Numbered from the stretch's first letter, positions 15,504 to 24,100 are shown. The stretch is DNA of 64,000 bases from Nocardiopsis suaedae (GCF_027706745.1 NZ_JAQFWP010000004.1:62001-126000), one strand, 5' to 3'. Numbers and translations are program-made. The notes: generated from the sequence alone by a model not told the origin.

Positions 15504-16961
15504 ATGCACCTTTCCCGCCTCCGCGTCCCTCCCGGCCACGCCGCGCTCGCCTGCGCCGCCCTGGTCGGGCTCGGGGCCTGGTGGTGGCCGATGTCGCTGT
15601 TCGCCCTCCCCCTGGCCACGCTCCTCACCGGCCGCCTGTCCCCCGACCCCCGGCCCGCGGCCGTGCTGTACTGCGTCGGCACGGGGGCCTGGGCGCTGCG
15701 GTTCGTCCTCGCCGGAGAACCGGTCGGCATGTGGGTCGTCAGCGGCGGACTGGCGCTGCTCACGGTCCTGCTCCCGTGGCTGGTCGGCCTGTACCTGCGC
15801 AGCGCCGCCGCCCTGGAGCGGGCGGGCTGGGAGCGCGCCCGCCGTTTGGAGCGCGAGGCCGGCCTCGTCGCGGAACGGGCCCGCATGCGCGAGCGGTCCC
15901 GCATCGCCCAGGACCTGCACGACGCGGTCGGCCACGAACTGAGCCTGCTGGCGCTGCGCGCGGGCGGACTGGAGATGGCGTCCGACCTCTCCGAGGAGCG
16001 GCGGGGGCAGGCGGCCGAGCTGCGGGAGGCGGCTGGACGGGCCGCCGACCGCCTCGTCGAAGCGGTCGGCGTCCTGCGCGACGACGCCGCCCCTGAGGCG
16101 CCACCGCTCGACCCGCTCGGCGACGGGGAGACCGCGCTCGACGTCCTCGCGGAGCGCGCGCGGGCATCGGGGATGGACGTCGTGCTCAGCGGCGACGGCG
16201 CCCTGCGCGATGTCCCGGTCCTCGTCGAACGCGCCGCGCACCGCGTCGTTCAAGAAGCACTGACCAACGCCGCGAAGCACGCACCGGGTGCGGCCGTGCG
16301 CGTCCTGGTCGAAGGCGCGCACAGCGAGGTGTCGGTGCGGGTGGACGACTCCGGCCCGGCGTCCTGCGCCTCAGCCGCCGCACCGCCCGGCGGCGGGACC
16401 GGTCTCGTCAGCCTACGGGAGCGCGTGCGGCTGGTCGGCGGCACCCTGGACGCGGGCCCCGGCCCCGACGGGCGCGGGTGGACGGTGGCCGCGCGCCTTC
16501 CGCTGCAGGTGCCGGAGGCTCTTCCGGTCGCGGAGTCGCGAGACGAGGGGGCGGGCCGTCCCGGGAGCGGTGTGGACGCGGCCGACGCCCACCTCCGGCG
16601 CGCGCGGCGCCGCGCGGGGTGGGCGGTCGCGGCGGCCGTCGGGTTGCCCGTCGCCATGGTGGCCGCCGGGTATGCCGCCTCGATCGCCTTCACCGTCTAC
16701 CAGGCGAAGACCGCCTCCCTGGCGCCGTCCGTATTCGCGACCCTGGAGCCCGGCCAAGCGCGCGAGGAGGTGGAGGAGTCGTTGCCGGAGAGGGACCTCT
16801 ACGACGGCCCCTTGGGGAGCGGAGGACGTCCCGCCGACCCGGACGGCCTGGAATGCGCCTACTACCGATCCGGCGGAGAGGTCTTCGACGGAGGCGGCGA
16901 GCGCTACCGGCTGTGCTTCGATGGCGGAGAGCTGGTGTCGGCGGAGACGGTGGGGCGGTGA
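15504..16961 (+). CDS. Sensor histidine kinase (HisKA_3/NarX-type) with extra C-terminal exported domain
   Basis: 485 aa. The N-terminal ~100 residues hold four hydrophobic segments with almost no external loop, an intramembrane-sensing layout. The dimerisation helix contains the phospho-acceptor His139 in RIAQDLHDAVGHELS, followed by the ATPase N-box QEALTNAAKHA and G-box GGGTGLVSLRERV. Unusually, after the ATPase (about residue 330) there is an Arg-rich linker, another transmembrane helix (AAAVGLPVAMVAAGYAASIAF) and a ~90-residue tail with two Cys (LECAYYRS, YRLCFDGG) that should face outside. The start is the ATG at 15504. The stop overlaps the response-regulator start (GTGA). Confidence 0.9.
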   Translation: MHLSRLRVPPGHAALACAALVGLGAWWWPMSLFALPLATLLTGRLSPDPRPAAVLYCVGTGAWALRFVLAGEPVGMWVVSGGLALLTVLLPWLVGLYLRSAAALERAGWERARRLEREAGLVAERARMRERSRIAQDLHDAVGHELSLLALRAGGLEMASDLSEERRGQAAELREAAGRAADRLVEAVGVLRDDAAPEAPPLDPLGDGETALDVLAERARASGMDVVLSGDGALRDVPVLVERAAHRVVQEALTNAAKHAPGAAVRVLVEGAHSEVSVRVDDSGPASCASAAAPPGGGTGLVSLRERVRLVGGTLDAGPGPDGRGWTVAARLPLQVPEALPVAESRDEGAGRPGSGVDAADAHLRRARRRAGWAVAAAVGLPVAMVAAGYAASIAFTVYQAKTASLAPSVFATLEPGQAREEVEESLPERDLYDGPLGSGGRPADPDGLECAYYRSGGEVFDGGGERYRLCFDGGELVSAETVGR

Positions 16962-17653
16962 ACAGGGGCGTGGACAAGCCGGGGACGATCCGGGTCCTGC
17001 TGGTCGACGACGAGGCGATGATCCGCGCCGGGGTGCGCTCCATCCTCGACGCGGACGCCGACGTGGAGGTGGTGGCGGAGGCCTCCGACGGACGCGAGGG
17101 GGTGGACGTGGCGCTGTCGCACCGCCCCGACGTCGTTCTCCTCGACATCCGGATGCCGGGGATGAACGGGCTGGATGCGGCGGCCGAGATCAAACGCGCT
17201 GCGCCGGGCATCGGGGTGGCCGTCCTGACGACCTTCGGCGAGGAGGAGTACGTCGCCCGCGCCCTGTCCGAGGGGGCGGACGGTTTCCTGATCAAGACCG
17301 GCGACCCGCGGGAGCTGCTTCTCGGGGTGCGGGCCGTGGCCGACGGGGGCGCCTATCTCTCGCCGAAGGTCACGCGGCGCGTGCTGAACCGGATGGACCA
17401 CGACCGCTCGATGGGCCGCCTGAGGGCGCGGGAGAAGCTGTCCCAGCTCACGGAGCGCGAACGCGAAGTGCTGGCGCTCTTGGCGGCGGGAATGTCGAAC
17501 GGCGAGATCGCCCGGCGCCTGTTCCTCGTGGAGGGAACGGTGAAGGGGCACGTGAGCACGATCCTGACCCGGCTCGGGGCGCGGAACAGGGTCGAGGCGG
17601 CGATTCTGGCCCACGAGGCGGGGGTGGCGGGATCGGCCGGCGGGCCCGAGTAG
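16958..17653 (+). CDS. NarL/LuxR-family response regulator
   Basis: 231 aa transcription factor partner of the preceding kinase, coupled by a 4-bp overlap. The receiver domain (residues about 11-125) has the acidic pair DD at 17-18, phospho-acceptor Asp63 in LLDIRMPG, Thr91/92 and Lys113. The C-terminal GerE/LuxR HTH spans about 168-215 (LTEREREVLALLAAGMSNGEIA). It probably regulates its own operon and the ABC transporter at 20.3-23.6 kb through the shared motif at 15452 and 23771. The 3' region carries a two-repeat CRISPR-like unit. Confidence 0.95.
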   Translation: MNRGVDKPGTIRVLLVDDEAMIRAGVRSILDADADVEVVAEASDGREGVDVALSHRPDVVLLDIRMPGMNGLDAAAEIKRAAPGIGVAVLTTFGEEEYVARALSEGADGFLIKTGDPRELLLGVRAVADGGAYLSPKVTRRVLNRMDHDRSMGRLRAREKLSQLTEREREVLALLAAGMSNGEIARRLFLVEGTVKGHVSTILTRLGARNRVEAAILAHEAGVAGSAGGPE

Positions 17654-17698
17654 CGCGCCGGGACGGGGGCGCGGCGGTGCACCGCGGCCGGACCGGAC

Positions 17699-17787
17699 GG
17701 AGCGCCCCGTCACACCGGGATGGACCGAACTCGGGGCGAAGACTCCGTCCGGCCCCTCTTTGATTCCCGCGTAGGCGGGGGTGTACG
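17699..17787 (+). CRISPR. Second two-repeat degenerate CRISPR-like unit
   Basis: 17699-17726 ends GGGATGGACC, identical to the last ten bases of the array repeat and in register, with CCC of the 5' stem retained. A 33-nt spacer (17727-17759, first base G) follows. 17760-17787 keeps the hairpin CCCGC...GCGGGG but has a changed handle (17 of 28 positions match). Geometry is exactly 28-33-28. It starts 45 bp after the response-regulator stop, on the same strand, and ends 7 bp before the convergent gene at 17795. As in the unit at 13.8 kb, the first repeat keeps the handle and the second keeps the stem. Terminator function or a decayed array are the alternatives. Confidence 0.6.
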
Positions 17788-17794
17788 GCGCGGG

Positions 17795-18085
17795 TCAGCG
17801 CCGTTTCTCGGATTTCTTCCGGCCGGACGGCCTGAGGAGGAACCCGATCACCACGCCCACCACCACGGCCCCGGCCAGAGTCGCCCACAAAGGCGCGCCT
17901 AGAGAGAAGAAGAGGACCTGGATCTGGGTCGCGTCCCGGTTCTGCAGAATGAACAGCACCGCCAGCACCAGCAGGACGAGCGCCACCCACACCCGCGGCG
18001 GCACCGCCTGGAGCGCGTTGCGCCCCTCCTTCGGGCCGCCCCCGGCCCCCGCCGCCGCGCCGCCCGGCAGGCTTCCCTCGGCCAT
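17795..18085 (-). CDS. LapA-domain (DUF1049) small membrane protein
   Basis: 96 aa. A hydrophilic Gly/Ala N-terminus precedes two transmembrane helices (VWVALVLLVLAVLFILQNRD and WATLAGAVVVGVVIGFLLR) joined by the short LapA-type loop QIQVLFFSLGAPL, ending in a basic tail SGRKKSEKRR. The LVLLVLAVLFILQN followed by a short strand is the LapA/YciS signature. Function in actinomycetes is unknown, perhaps envelope assembly. The ATG at 18085 with GGAGGCG upstream is preferred to an ATG at 18142. It is convergent with the two-component operon. Confidence 0.8.
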   Translation of the reverse strand: MAEGSLPGGAAAGAGGGPKEGRNALQAVPPRVWVALVLLVLAVLFILQNRDATQIQVLFFSLGAPLWATLAGAVVVGVVIGFLLRPSGRKKSEKRR

Positions 18086-18217
18086 CGCGCGCCTCCCGCC
18101 CCTGTCCTGGTCTCTCGGACGAACCGTTCCGGTCCTTTTCACCTGCCCCGGGAAGGACCAGGAGGTGGGCAGTGGGCGGCCAATTCTCCGTACTTCTCCG
18201 TCGCACGCCCTTCTCCG

Positions 18218-18790
18218 TCAACGCGTCTGCAGAAGCCGCTCCGCCGCCGCGCGCGCTCGGCGGGCGGGGGCGGGGCCGCCGCTGATGCCCGCCGTGACGA
18301 TGGCCCCCTCGGCCAGGAGGAACACCGCGTCGGCCTCCTCCCGCCCGCCTCCGGCGTCGCGCACCCATCCCTCCACCTGGGCCCGGAACGCCTCCTTGTG
18401 CGCGCGCACCTCCGCCAGGACCGCCTCGGACGCCGTGCCCATCTCCCCGAAGGCGTTGATCCACGCGCAGCCGCGGAACCCGGGCCGGGTGAACCATTCG
18501 GCCAGCCAGTCGAACACCGCCGCCACCCGGGCCCGCGGGTCGTCTTCGCGCCCCACGTGTTCGGCCAGGTCGCCGCGCCACCGCCGGTCGCGGCGCCGGA
18601 GTACCTCGACGAGCAGCTCCTCCTTGGCCGGGAAGAACCGGTAGATCCGCTTGAGCGGCAGCCCCGCCCCGGCCCGGACGGCGTCCATGCCGACCGCCCG
18701 GATGCCGTGCTCGTAGAACAGCCCTTCCGCCGCGTCGAGGAGGACCTCGCGGTCCCGGCGGTTCTGTTCCTCGCTGATGGGGGCGGGCAT
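18218..18790 (-). CDS. TetR-family repressor
   Basis: 190 aa. N-terminal HTH: LLDAAEGLFYEHGIRAVGMDAV then PLKRIYRFFPAKEELL (recognition helix near residues 40-50). The C-terminal ligand domain contains FRGCAWINAFGEMG, typical of the TetR_C subgroup with a GCA(W/F)xNA motif. The ATG at 18790 is chosen over 18853 because the longer version would run through the operators. It is divergent from the DUF1348 gene, and two inverted repeats of the same sequence lie in the shared promoter, so it most likely represses itself and that gene. Confidence 0.92.
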   Translation of the reverse strand: MPAPISEEQNRRDREVLLDAAEGLFYEHGIRAVGMDAVRAGAGLPLKRIYRFFPAKEELLVEVLRRRDRRWRGDLAEHVGREDDPRARVAAVFDWLAEWFTRPGFRGCAWINAFGEMGTASEAVLAEVRAHKEAFRAQVEGWVRDAGGGREEADAVFLLAEGAIVTAGISGGPAPARRARAAAERLLQTR

Positions 18791-18807
18791 CGGGACTCCT
18801 TGACGTC

Positions 18808-18859
18808 GAGAACGGTCGTTCCCTACATTAGTCCGCACCAATGGAGAACGCACGTTCTC
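18808..18859. promoter_or_regulatory. Two TetR operators between divergent genes
   Basis: Site 1 (18808-18823) is GAGAACG-GT-CGTTCCC with one mismatch. Site 2 (18844-18859) is a perfect GAGAACG-CA-CGTTCTC. Their centres are 36 bp apart. Site 2 covers the ATG at 18841, which argues that the downstream gene starts at GTG 18877. Confidence 0.75.
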
Positions 18860-18876
18860 AACGACGGGAGACCGCA

Positions 18877-19338
18877 GTGACCGAGCCCCGCCCGCCCTTC
18901 CCGCCCTTCACCGAGGAGACGGCCCTGCAGAAGGTCCAGGCCGCTGAGGACGCCTGGAACACCCGCGACCCGGAACGCGTGGCGCTCGCGTACACGCCGG
19001 ACTCCGTCTGGCGGAACCGCGACACGTTCCTACAGGGGCGCGAAGAGATCGCCGCCTTCCTGACCCGGAAATGGGAGCGCGAGTCGGACTACGCGCTCCG
19101 AAAGAGCCTGTGGGCGTTCCACGGCGACCGGATCGCGGTCCGGTTCCAGTACGAGTGCCGCGACGCCTCAGGGCAGTGGTGGCGCAGCCACGGCAACGAG
19201 CAATGGGAGTTCGACGAGAACGGCTTGATGCTCCGCCGCGAGGCCAGCATCAACGACGTACCGATCGCCGAGGCCGACCGACGCATCTTCGGGACCCGCC
19301 CCAAGGAGGAGTACGGGGTCGAGATCCCCCTCCAGTGA
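18877..19338 (+). CDS. DUF1348/SnoaL-like (NTF2-fold) protein
   Basis: 153 aa small α+β cone-fold protein of the DUF1348 group of the NTF2/SnoaL superfamily. Diagnostic segments are [37 protein letters not shown] and the very conserved RHGNEQWEF-like [15 protein letters not shown] followed by [10 protein letters not shown]. Its activity is unknown. Members often accompany alkylhydroperoxidase or quinone-related genes. The GTG start has GGGAG 6 bp upstream. The gene is predicted to be controlled by the divergent TetR gene through the two operators. Confidence 0.85.
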   Translation: MTEPRPPFPPFTEETALQKVQAAEDAWNTRDPERVALAYTPDSVWRNRDTFLQGREEIAAFLTRKWERESDYALRKSLWAFHGDRIAVRFQYECRDASGQWWRSHGNEQWEFDENGLMLRREASINDVPIAEADRRIFGTRPKEEYGVEIPLQ

Positions 19339-19437
19339 TCGACCGCCGCCCAAGGCGCCTACTCCGCAGCCCTGGGCGACAGGCGGCGACGGCGGCGCAC
19401 GGCCTCACGACGCGTGTTCGTCGTCGCCCGCCTCGGA

Positions 19438-20199
19438 CTACACCCACTTGGGCAGCTCGGGCAGGCCCTCAGGGCAGGCCACCCCTTCCCCACCCGTCCG
19501 GCCTGCGAGCCAGCCGAGGAGGTCTCCTGGGGTTCCCGTCACCGTGCGGCGCGCACTTCCGGCCCCCTCTTCTACACCCAGGGCCCCCACCAGCGCCCCG
19601 TCGTCGTCACGCAGGTCGACCGACGGGGCGCCCTCGCGCCCCGCGAAGTACCGCACCACGTCCTCAAGGACGACGCGCGTCGCCTCCTGGGGCGCGGCCG
19701 ACAGCCTGTACCCCATGTCCAGATCGGCGTGGTGCACCTCCAGCTCCCTGAGCCGGATGACGAGGATCCTCCGGGGCGTGCAGTCCTCCCCCGTGAACGG
19801 GCGAATCCGTCGCCCCCACACCTCCTCCGGCAGGGTCCGCACAGCCTCGTCCAGGCTTCCCGCCGTCCGCACGATGTCCGCGACCAGCTCCGCCGCGGGC
19901 CGGCGCGCCCCCTCCTCGATTTCGGAGTCGCGCGCCTGCCTGCTGGCGTATTGCCGGTTCTCCACACCCGTGCGCGCCCAGTCCAGCAGGCGTTCGAGCG
20001 CAGGGGCCTGCCGGGCCAGGTGGTTCAGCACGTGCCCGCGGGTCCACCCCGGCAGCGGCGTCGGCGCACCGGTGTCCGCGTCGGTCAGGCGCTCGCAGGT
20101 GGCCAGCAGGCGCGCGGTGGCGTCGCGGAGCAGCCGGAGGTTCTCCGGGGCGGGGGCGAGCTCAAGGGGTTCGACGGGCACGGGCACCGACCTCCACAT
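19438..20199 (-). CDS. Maleylpyruvate-isomerase-like mycothiol-dependent enzyme (DinB fold)
   Basis: About 253 aa. The N-terminal DinB-like four-helix domain has LPGWTRGHVLNHLARQAPAL with the metal-binding His, and ILVIRLRELEVHHADLDMGY supplies the second metal-ligand cluster (E-x3-H-x-x-D). The C-terminal part is the MDMPI_C-type domain (VTGTPGDLLGWLAGRT). The family uses mycothiol for isomerisation or S-transfer in actinomycetes, and the substrate is unknown. An ATG at 20199 and a GTG a few codons later (GGAGG 9 bp before it) are both possible starts. The neighbouring FtsX gene ends 147 bp away on the same strand. Confidence 0.85.
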   Translation of the reverse strand: MWRSVPVPVEPLELAPAPENLRLLRDATARLLATCERLTDADTGAPTPLPGWTRGHVLNHLARQAPALERLLDWARTGVENRQYASRQARDSEIEEGARRPAAELVADIVRTAGSLDEAVRTLPEEVWGRRIRPFTGEDCTPRRILVIRLRELEVHHADLDMGYRLSAAPQEATRVVLEDVVRYFAGREGAPSVDLRDDDGALVGALGVEEGAGSARRTVTGTPGDLLGWLAGRTGGEGVACPEGLPELPKWV

Positions 20200-20346
20200 T
20201 ATTCCTTTATACGGAACCGTGATTCCGAATAGCGAAGTCCACGTCCATGGTCGCAGACACACCGCCGCCCCGCCGGACGGGGCCGCCGACCACCGCACAC
20301 CGCGCGGCCGACGGCCCCGTCCCGTCCTGCCCCGGTCCCGTCCCGG

Positions 20347-22860
20347 TCAGTCGTCGGACAACCCCTCGGCCGGGGCGATGCGGGCCGCCCGGCGCGCGGG
20401 CGCCACCGACGACACCACCCCGATCACCGAGGCCGCAGCAACGACCAGCCCCAGTGAGGACCACGGCACGGCCACGACGAGCGGCGCCTGGTCCCCCACG
20501 ATCGCGCCGACGCCGACGATCCCGAACGGGACCCCGATCACGGTGCCCAGCACCGCGCCGACCAGGCCGATGACCACCGCCTCCACCGCCAGCGTCCCCC
20601 GCAGGCCCGACCGGGTCAGCCCCAGCGCCCTCAGCATGGCCGACTCCCGGGTCCGTTCCAGGACCGACAGCCCGAGCGTGTTCGCCACGCCCACGGCCGC
20701 GATCACCACGGTCACCAGCAGCATGGCCACGGACAGGTTCACCATGACGTCCAGGGCCTGGGTGATGTCGGCGCGCTCGCTCAGCGCCCCGCCGACGAGG
20801 AGGTCGGGGTCGTCGGCGGCGACGGCCGCCATCCGGTCCGCGATCGCGTCGCGGTCGGCGTCGTCCCCGGCCACGCCCCACACCATGGACCTGTCGGCGT
20901 CTCCCGCACCCCCGGCCTCCCCGGTGTCCCGGCCTTCCAGCTCTTCCAGGACGTCCTCGCGGACCACCGGCGCGACCGTCCCCGCCGCCTCGGCGAGGCC
21001 GGAGGAGTAGAGCGTGAAGGCGTGCTCCGCCTCCCCTCCCCCGATGCCGACGGCCAGGCGCATGCGCTCGCCCTCTTCGGCGTCCAGGGCGGCGAGCTGC
21101 TGGTCGCTGACGAGCATCACCGGCGCCGCTTCTTCACCTCCGTCACCACCCGAGGGCTCCTCCCTCAGCCGCTCGGCCCCGGCCGCCTCCGCCATCTCCG
21201 GCGAGATCCCGGCGAGCGTCGTCTCGCCCAGCGCCCCGATGCTCACATCGGCCGTGCGGACGGCCTCCACCGTCCCCAACGCGTCGATGTCCTCGACCGC
21301 CTGCACGGTCTCGCGCGCGACCGATCCCTCCGCCACGCGCGCGCCCACGTCCACCGGGTAGCGGTCACGCAGGTCCGCGTCGATCGTCGCCCGCCCCGTC
21401 GACGCCGCCGTGGCGAGCGCGGTGATCAGTCCGAGTCCGAGGACCAGCGCGAGCGCCGCCGTCGCCGCCCGACCGGAGTTGCGGGCCAGGTTCGCCCCGG
21501 CCAGGCTCGCCGTTCCGCCCATACGGCGCAACACCGCCTGCACGGCCCCGAACGAGCGGGCGATCGGATACCGCAGGGCCGCCAGCAGGCCGAGCGCCGC
21601 CACGAACCCGCCGACCACCGTCACCAGGGGCGACCCGGAGGCCGTCCCGACGCCCGCGCCCGCCGCCCCGGCGACGGCCAGGACCGCGCCGACCGCGTGC
21701 ACCGCGCCGAACCGGACCCCGCCGCTCATGTCGGCCGCACGCAGCGCCTCCACGGGAGCCGTCGCCGCCGCCCGCCGGGCCGGCAGCCAGGCCGATCCCA
21801 CCGCGGTCCCCAGGCCCACCAAGAAGGCCCCGGCCAGCGCCAGGGGCGACACGTGCAGGCCGCCGCCCGCCAGGCCCATGGCCGTCGCGCCCGCGTACCC
21901 GAGGCCCGTTCCCGCCGCCGTGCCGATGAGCGCCCCTGCCGCTCCGGAGATCGCGGCCTCCAGAGCGACCATCCGCCGCACCTGGCGGCGGTCGGCGCCC
22001 ACCAGGCGCAGCAGGGCGGTGTCACGGCGGCGCTGCGCCAGCAGCACGGTGAACGTGTTGGCGATGACCATGGCCGAGGCGAGCAGCGCCACCAGCGCGA
22101 ACGCCAGTAGCACGGTCTCCAGCTGCCGGGAGCCGCCCGCGAACCGGTCGGCCGCCTCGTCCGCCCGCTCCTGCGCCGTCGCGGCGGTGAACCCGGGCGG
22201 CAGGGCGCCGTCGAGCTCCTCGACCGCCTCCCGCGGGGTTGTGCCCGGTTCGACCACCGCCAACGCCGAATGCGGGGTGTCCCCGGAGAAGGCGGCCTCG
22301 GGGGCGTAGAGGCGGTACTGCACGCCGGTCAGCGGCCGGAAGTCCAGATCGGCGACGCCCACCAGGGTCGCCGTCGTCTCCGCGCCCTCCGCGTCCACCA
22401 GGCGCACGTCCCCGCCCACGGCGAGCCCGGTGCCGGCGACGGTCTCCGGGTCGGCCACGACCTCGTCGGGCGCCTCGGGCCAGCGCCCCTCGTCCAGGTC
22501 GAACCAGCGCAGGCCGGGCCGGTCGGCGATGGTGGAGACATTGGCGGTGCCGCGCCGGTCGCCGGTGGAGAGCTGGACGGTCCGGGCGTGGACGGGGGCC
22601 GTGGCGGCGATACCGGGGCGGTCGGCGAGCCGGTCGGCCCAGTCCGGCTCGGAGTCGGCGCCGGCGGCCTCCGGGTCGCGGTCGACCACCACGTCGGCTC
22701 CGGTCAGCGGGGCGGCGGCGACCATCCGCAGACCGGCCGCCGAGGTGGCGGTGAACACGGCGGTCGCCGCGAGGAACGCGGTGCCCAGGGCGACCGCGAG
22801 CAGGACCGCGGCCAGGCGGGCGGGGCGGGCGCGCACGTGCGCCCAGGCGTGGCCGAGCAT
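20347..22860 (-). CDS. FtsX-type ABC transporter permease, two-repeat
   Basis: 837 aa MacB/FtsX-type permease with two copies of the FtsX unit. An N-terminal helix (AAVLLAVALGTAFLAATAVFT) precedes a large external domain. Next come the first FtsX trio (LETVLLAFALVALLASAMVIANTFTVLLAQRRRD...), a second external domain rich in Asp/Glu/Gly, and the final trio (NLSVAMLLVTVVIAAVGVANTLGLSVLERTRES...). Such permeases with a LolD-type ATPase move hydrophobic drugs, peptides or lipids out of the membrane. The ATG at 22860 overlaps the ATPase stop (TGATG), fixing the start despite the open frame upstream. Regulation by the two-component system at 15.5 kb is inferred. Confidence 0.92.
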   Translation of the reverse strand: MLGHAWAHVRARPARLAAVLLAVALGTAFLAATAVFTATSAAGLRMVAAAPLTGADVVVDRDPEAAGADSEPDWADRLADRPGIAATAPVHARTVQLSTGDRRGTANVSTIADRPGLRWFDLDEGRWPEAPDEVVADPETVAGTGLAVGGDVRLVDAEGAETTATLVGVADLDFRPLTGVQYRLYAPEAAFSGDTPHSALAVVEPGTTPREAVEELDGALPPGFTAATAQERADEAADRFAGGSRQLETVLLAFALVALLASAMVIANTFTVLLAQRRRDTALLRLVGADRRQVRRMVALEAAISGAAGALIGTAAGTGLGYAGATAMGLAGGGLHVSPLALAGAFLVGLGTAVGSAWLPARRAAATAPVEALRAADMSGGVRFGAVHAVGAVLAVAGAAGAGVGTASGSPLVTVVGGFVAALGLLAALRYPIARSFGAVQAVLRRMGGTASLAGANLARNSGRAATAALALVLGLGLITALATAASTGRATIDADLRDRYPVDVGARVAEGSVARETVQAVEDIDALGTVEAVRTADVSIGALGETTLAGISPEMAEAAGAERLREEPSGGDGGEEAAPVMLVSDQQLAALDAEEGERMRLAVGIGGGEAEHAFTLYSSGLAEAAGTVAPVVREDVLEELEGRDTGEAGGAGDADRSMVWGVAGDDADRDAIADRMAAVAADDPDLLVGGALSERADITQALDVMVNLSVAMLLVTVVIAAVGVANTLGLSVLERTRESAMLRALGLTRSGLRGTLAVEAVVIGLVGAVLGTVIGVPFGIVGVGAIVGDQAPLVVAVPWSSLGLVVAAASVIGVVSSVAPARRAARIAPAEGLSDD

Positions 22861-23642
22861 CAGCGCACACCCTCCGCGCGGGCCATGGCCGCGACGACGC
22901 CGTCGGCGGTGGGGGCGTCCAGCGTGCCGTGCAGGGCGCCGTCGGACATCAGCACGGCCCGGTCGGCGTAGGTCGCGGCGACCGGGTCGTGGGTGACCAT
23001 GACGACGGTGCGGCCGAGGCGGTCGCAGGCCTGCCGGAGGTGGCCGAGGAGTTCGCGGCCGGTGGCGACGTCGAGGGCGCCGGTCGGCTCGTCGGCGAAC
23101 ACCACGGCCGGGCGGGTGAGGAGCGCGCGGGCGACGGCGACCCGCTGCTGCTGGCCGCCGGAGAGCTGCCCGGGCCGGTGGCCGAGGCGGTCGCCGAGCC
23201 CGAGCGAGCCCACGACCTCGTCGAAGAGCGCCCGGTCGGGGCGGCGGCCGGAGAGCCGGAGGGGCAGCAGGACGTTCTCCTCGGCGGTGAGCGCGGGCAG
23301 GAGGTTGAAGGCCTGGAAGACGAAGCCGATGCGCTCGCGCCGGAAGGCGGTCAGCTCGCGGTCGCCGAGGGCGGCGAGGTCGTGCCCTTCGACGGTGACG
23401 CGCCCGGCGGTGGGGGTGTCGAGCCCGGCGAGCAGGTGCATCAGGGTGGACTTGCCGGACCCCGAGGGGCCCATGACGGCGGTGAACCCGCCGCGCGCGA
23501 AGGCCAGGTCGACCCCGGCCACGGCGGTGACGGCGGCGGGGCCGTCGCCGTACCGCTTGACGAGCCCCGAGGCGCGGAGGGCGGGCTCTTGCGGGTCCTG
23601 CGGGCGGGGCGCGGCGTCCGCGGGTTCTGTGTGTGGGTGCAT
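22860..23642 (-). CDS. MacB/LolD-type ABC transporter ATPase
   Basis: 260 aa from the ATG at 23642. Walker A is MGPSGSGKSTLMHLL, the Q-loop is GFVFQAFNLLPALTAEENVLLPL, the signature is LSGGQQQRVAVARAL, Walker B is VVFADEPTGALD, and the H-loop is VMVTHDP. This pattern is diagnostic of LolD/MacB ATPases serving FtsX-type permeases. A GTG at 23693 would add 17 His-containing residues but lacks a ribosome site. The ATG has GGAAACGG upstream. It is the first gene of the two-gene operon, with a perfect inverted repeat about 130 bp upstream. Confidence 0.93.
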   Translation of the reverse strand: MHPHTEPADAAPRPQDPQEPALRASGLVKRYGDGPAAVTAVAGVDLAFARGGFTAVMGPSGSGKSTLMHLLAGLDTPTAGRVTVEGHDLAALGDRELTAFRRERIGFVFQAFNLLPALTAEENVLLPLRLSGRRPDRALFDEVVGSLGLGDRLGHRPGQLSGGQQQRVAVARALLTRPAVVFADEPTGALDVATGRELLGHLRQACDRLGRTVVMVTHDPVAATYADRAVLMSDGALHGTLDAPTADGVVAAMARAEGVR

Positions 23643-23770
23643 GTCGCCGTTTCCGTGTCGGTGCGTGTCGTCGGTGCCGCCGGTGTCGGCCACGGGGCAC
23701 GTCCGACGGTGATCGGCACGCTACGGAGACGGTGGCCTGCGCCGACAGAACCGATCGACGGGAGGGCACC

Positions 23771-23786
23771 CCTGACTTTCGTCAGG
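23771..23786. promoter_or_regulatory. Perfect inverted repeat upstream of the ABC transporter operon
   Basis: CCTGAC-TTTC-GTCAGG, arms of 6 bp around a 4-bp centre, within the outer context CACC...GGTG. It nearly matches the site at 15452-15467 before the two-component genes (14 of 16). The rest of the 490-bp non-coding stretch 23643-24132 shows no gene that I can support. Confidence 0.6.
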
Positions 23787-24100
23787 TGCGGGCCTGCCCG
23801 AGCGCGCACGGGGCGGCGCGGGCAAGGGCCCCGGCGCGGTCGCGAACGCGTACGGAAACGCTTACGGGGACGCCTACCGCCGGGAGGGGACGGGGGTGCA
23901 GGGGACCCGGGGCCGGGGGTACTTCCCCGTGCACGCCTCCGCCCCGGGATCGGGCGGCCGGCTCCGTTGAGCCCTGACCGAGAGCGGGAGGCGGGGGACG
24001 GGGGACCGCGCCTTCGACCGCTACGGCGGCTCCGGGGACGGGCTCTTCCGGTACGCCGGGCACGTCGGCGGCCTCGGTCCGGCCGCTTGAGCGCGGCGGC

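Noticed and set aside
23987-24090. Short frame ending FDRYGGSGDGLFRYAGHVGG before a TGA, looking like a protein tail
   Set aside because: No start codon with a ribosome site, only ~35 codons, and I recognise no family. It may be a gene remnant, but support is too weak.
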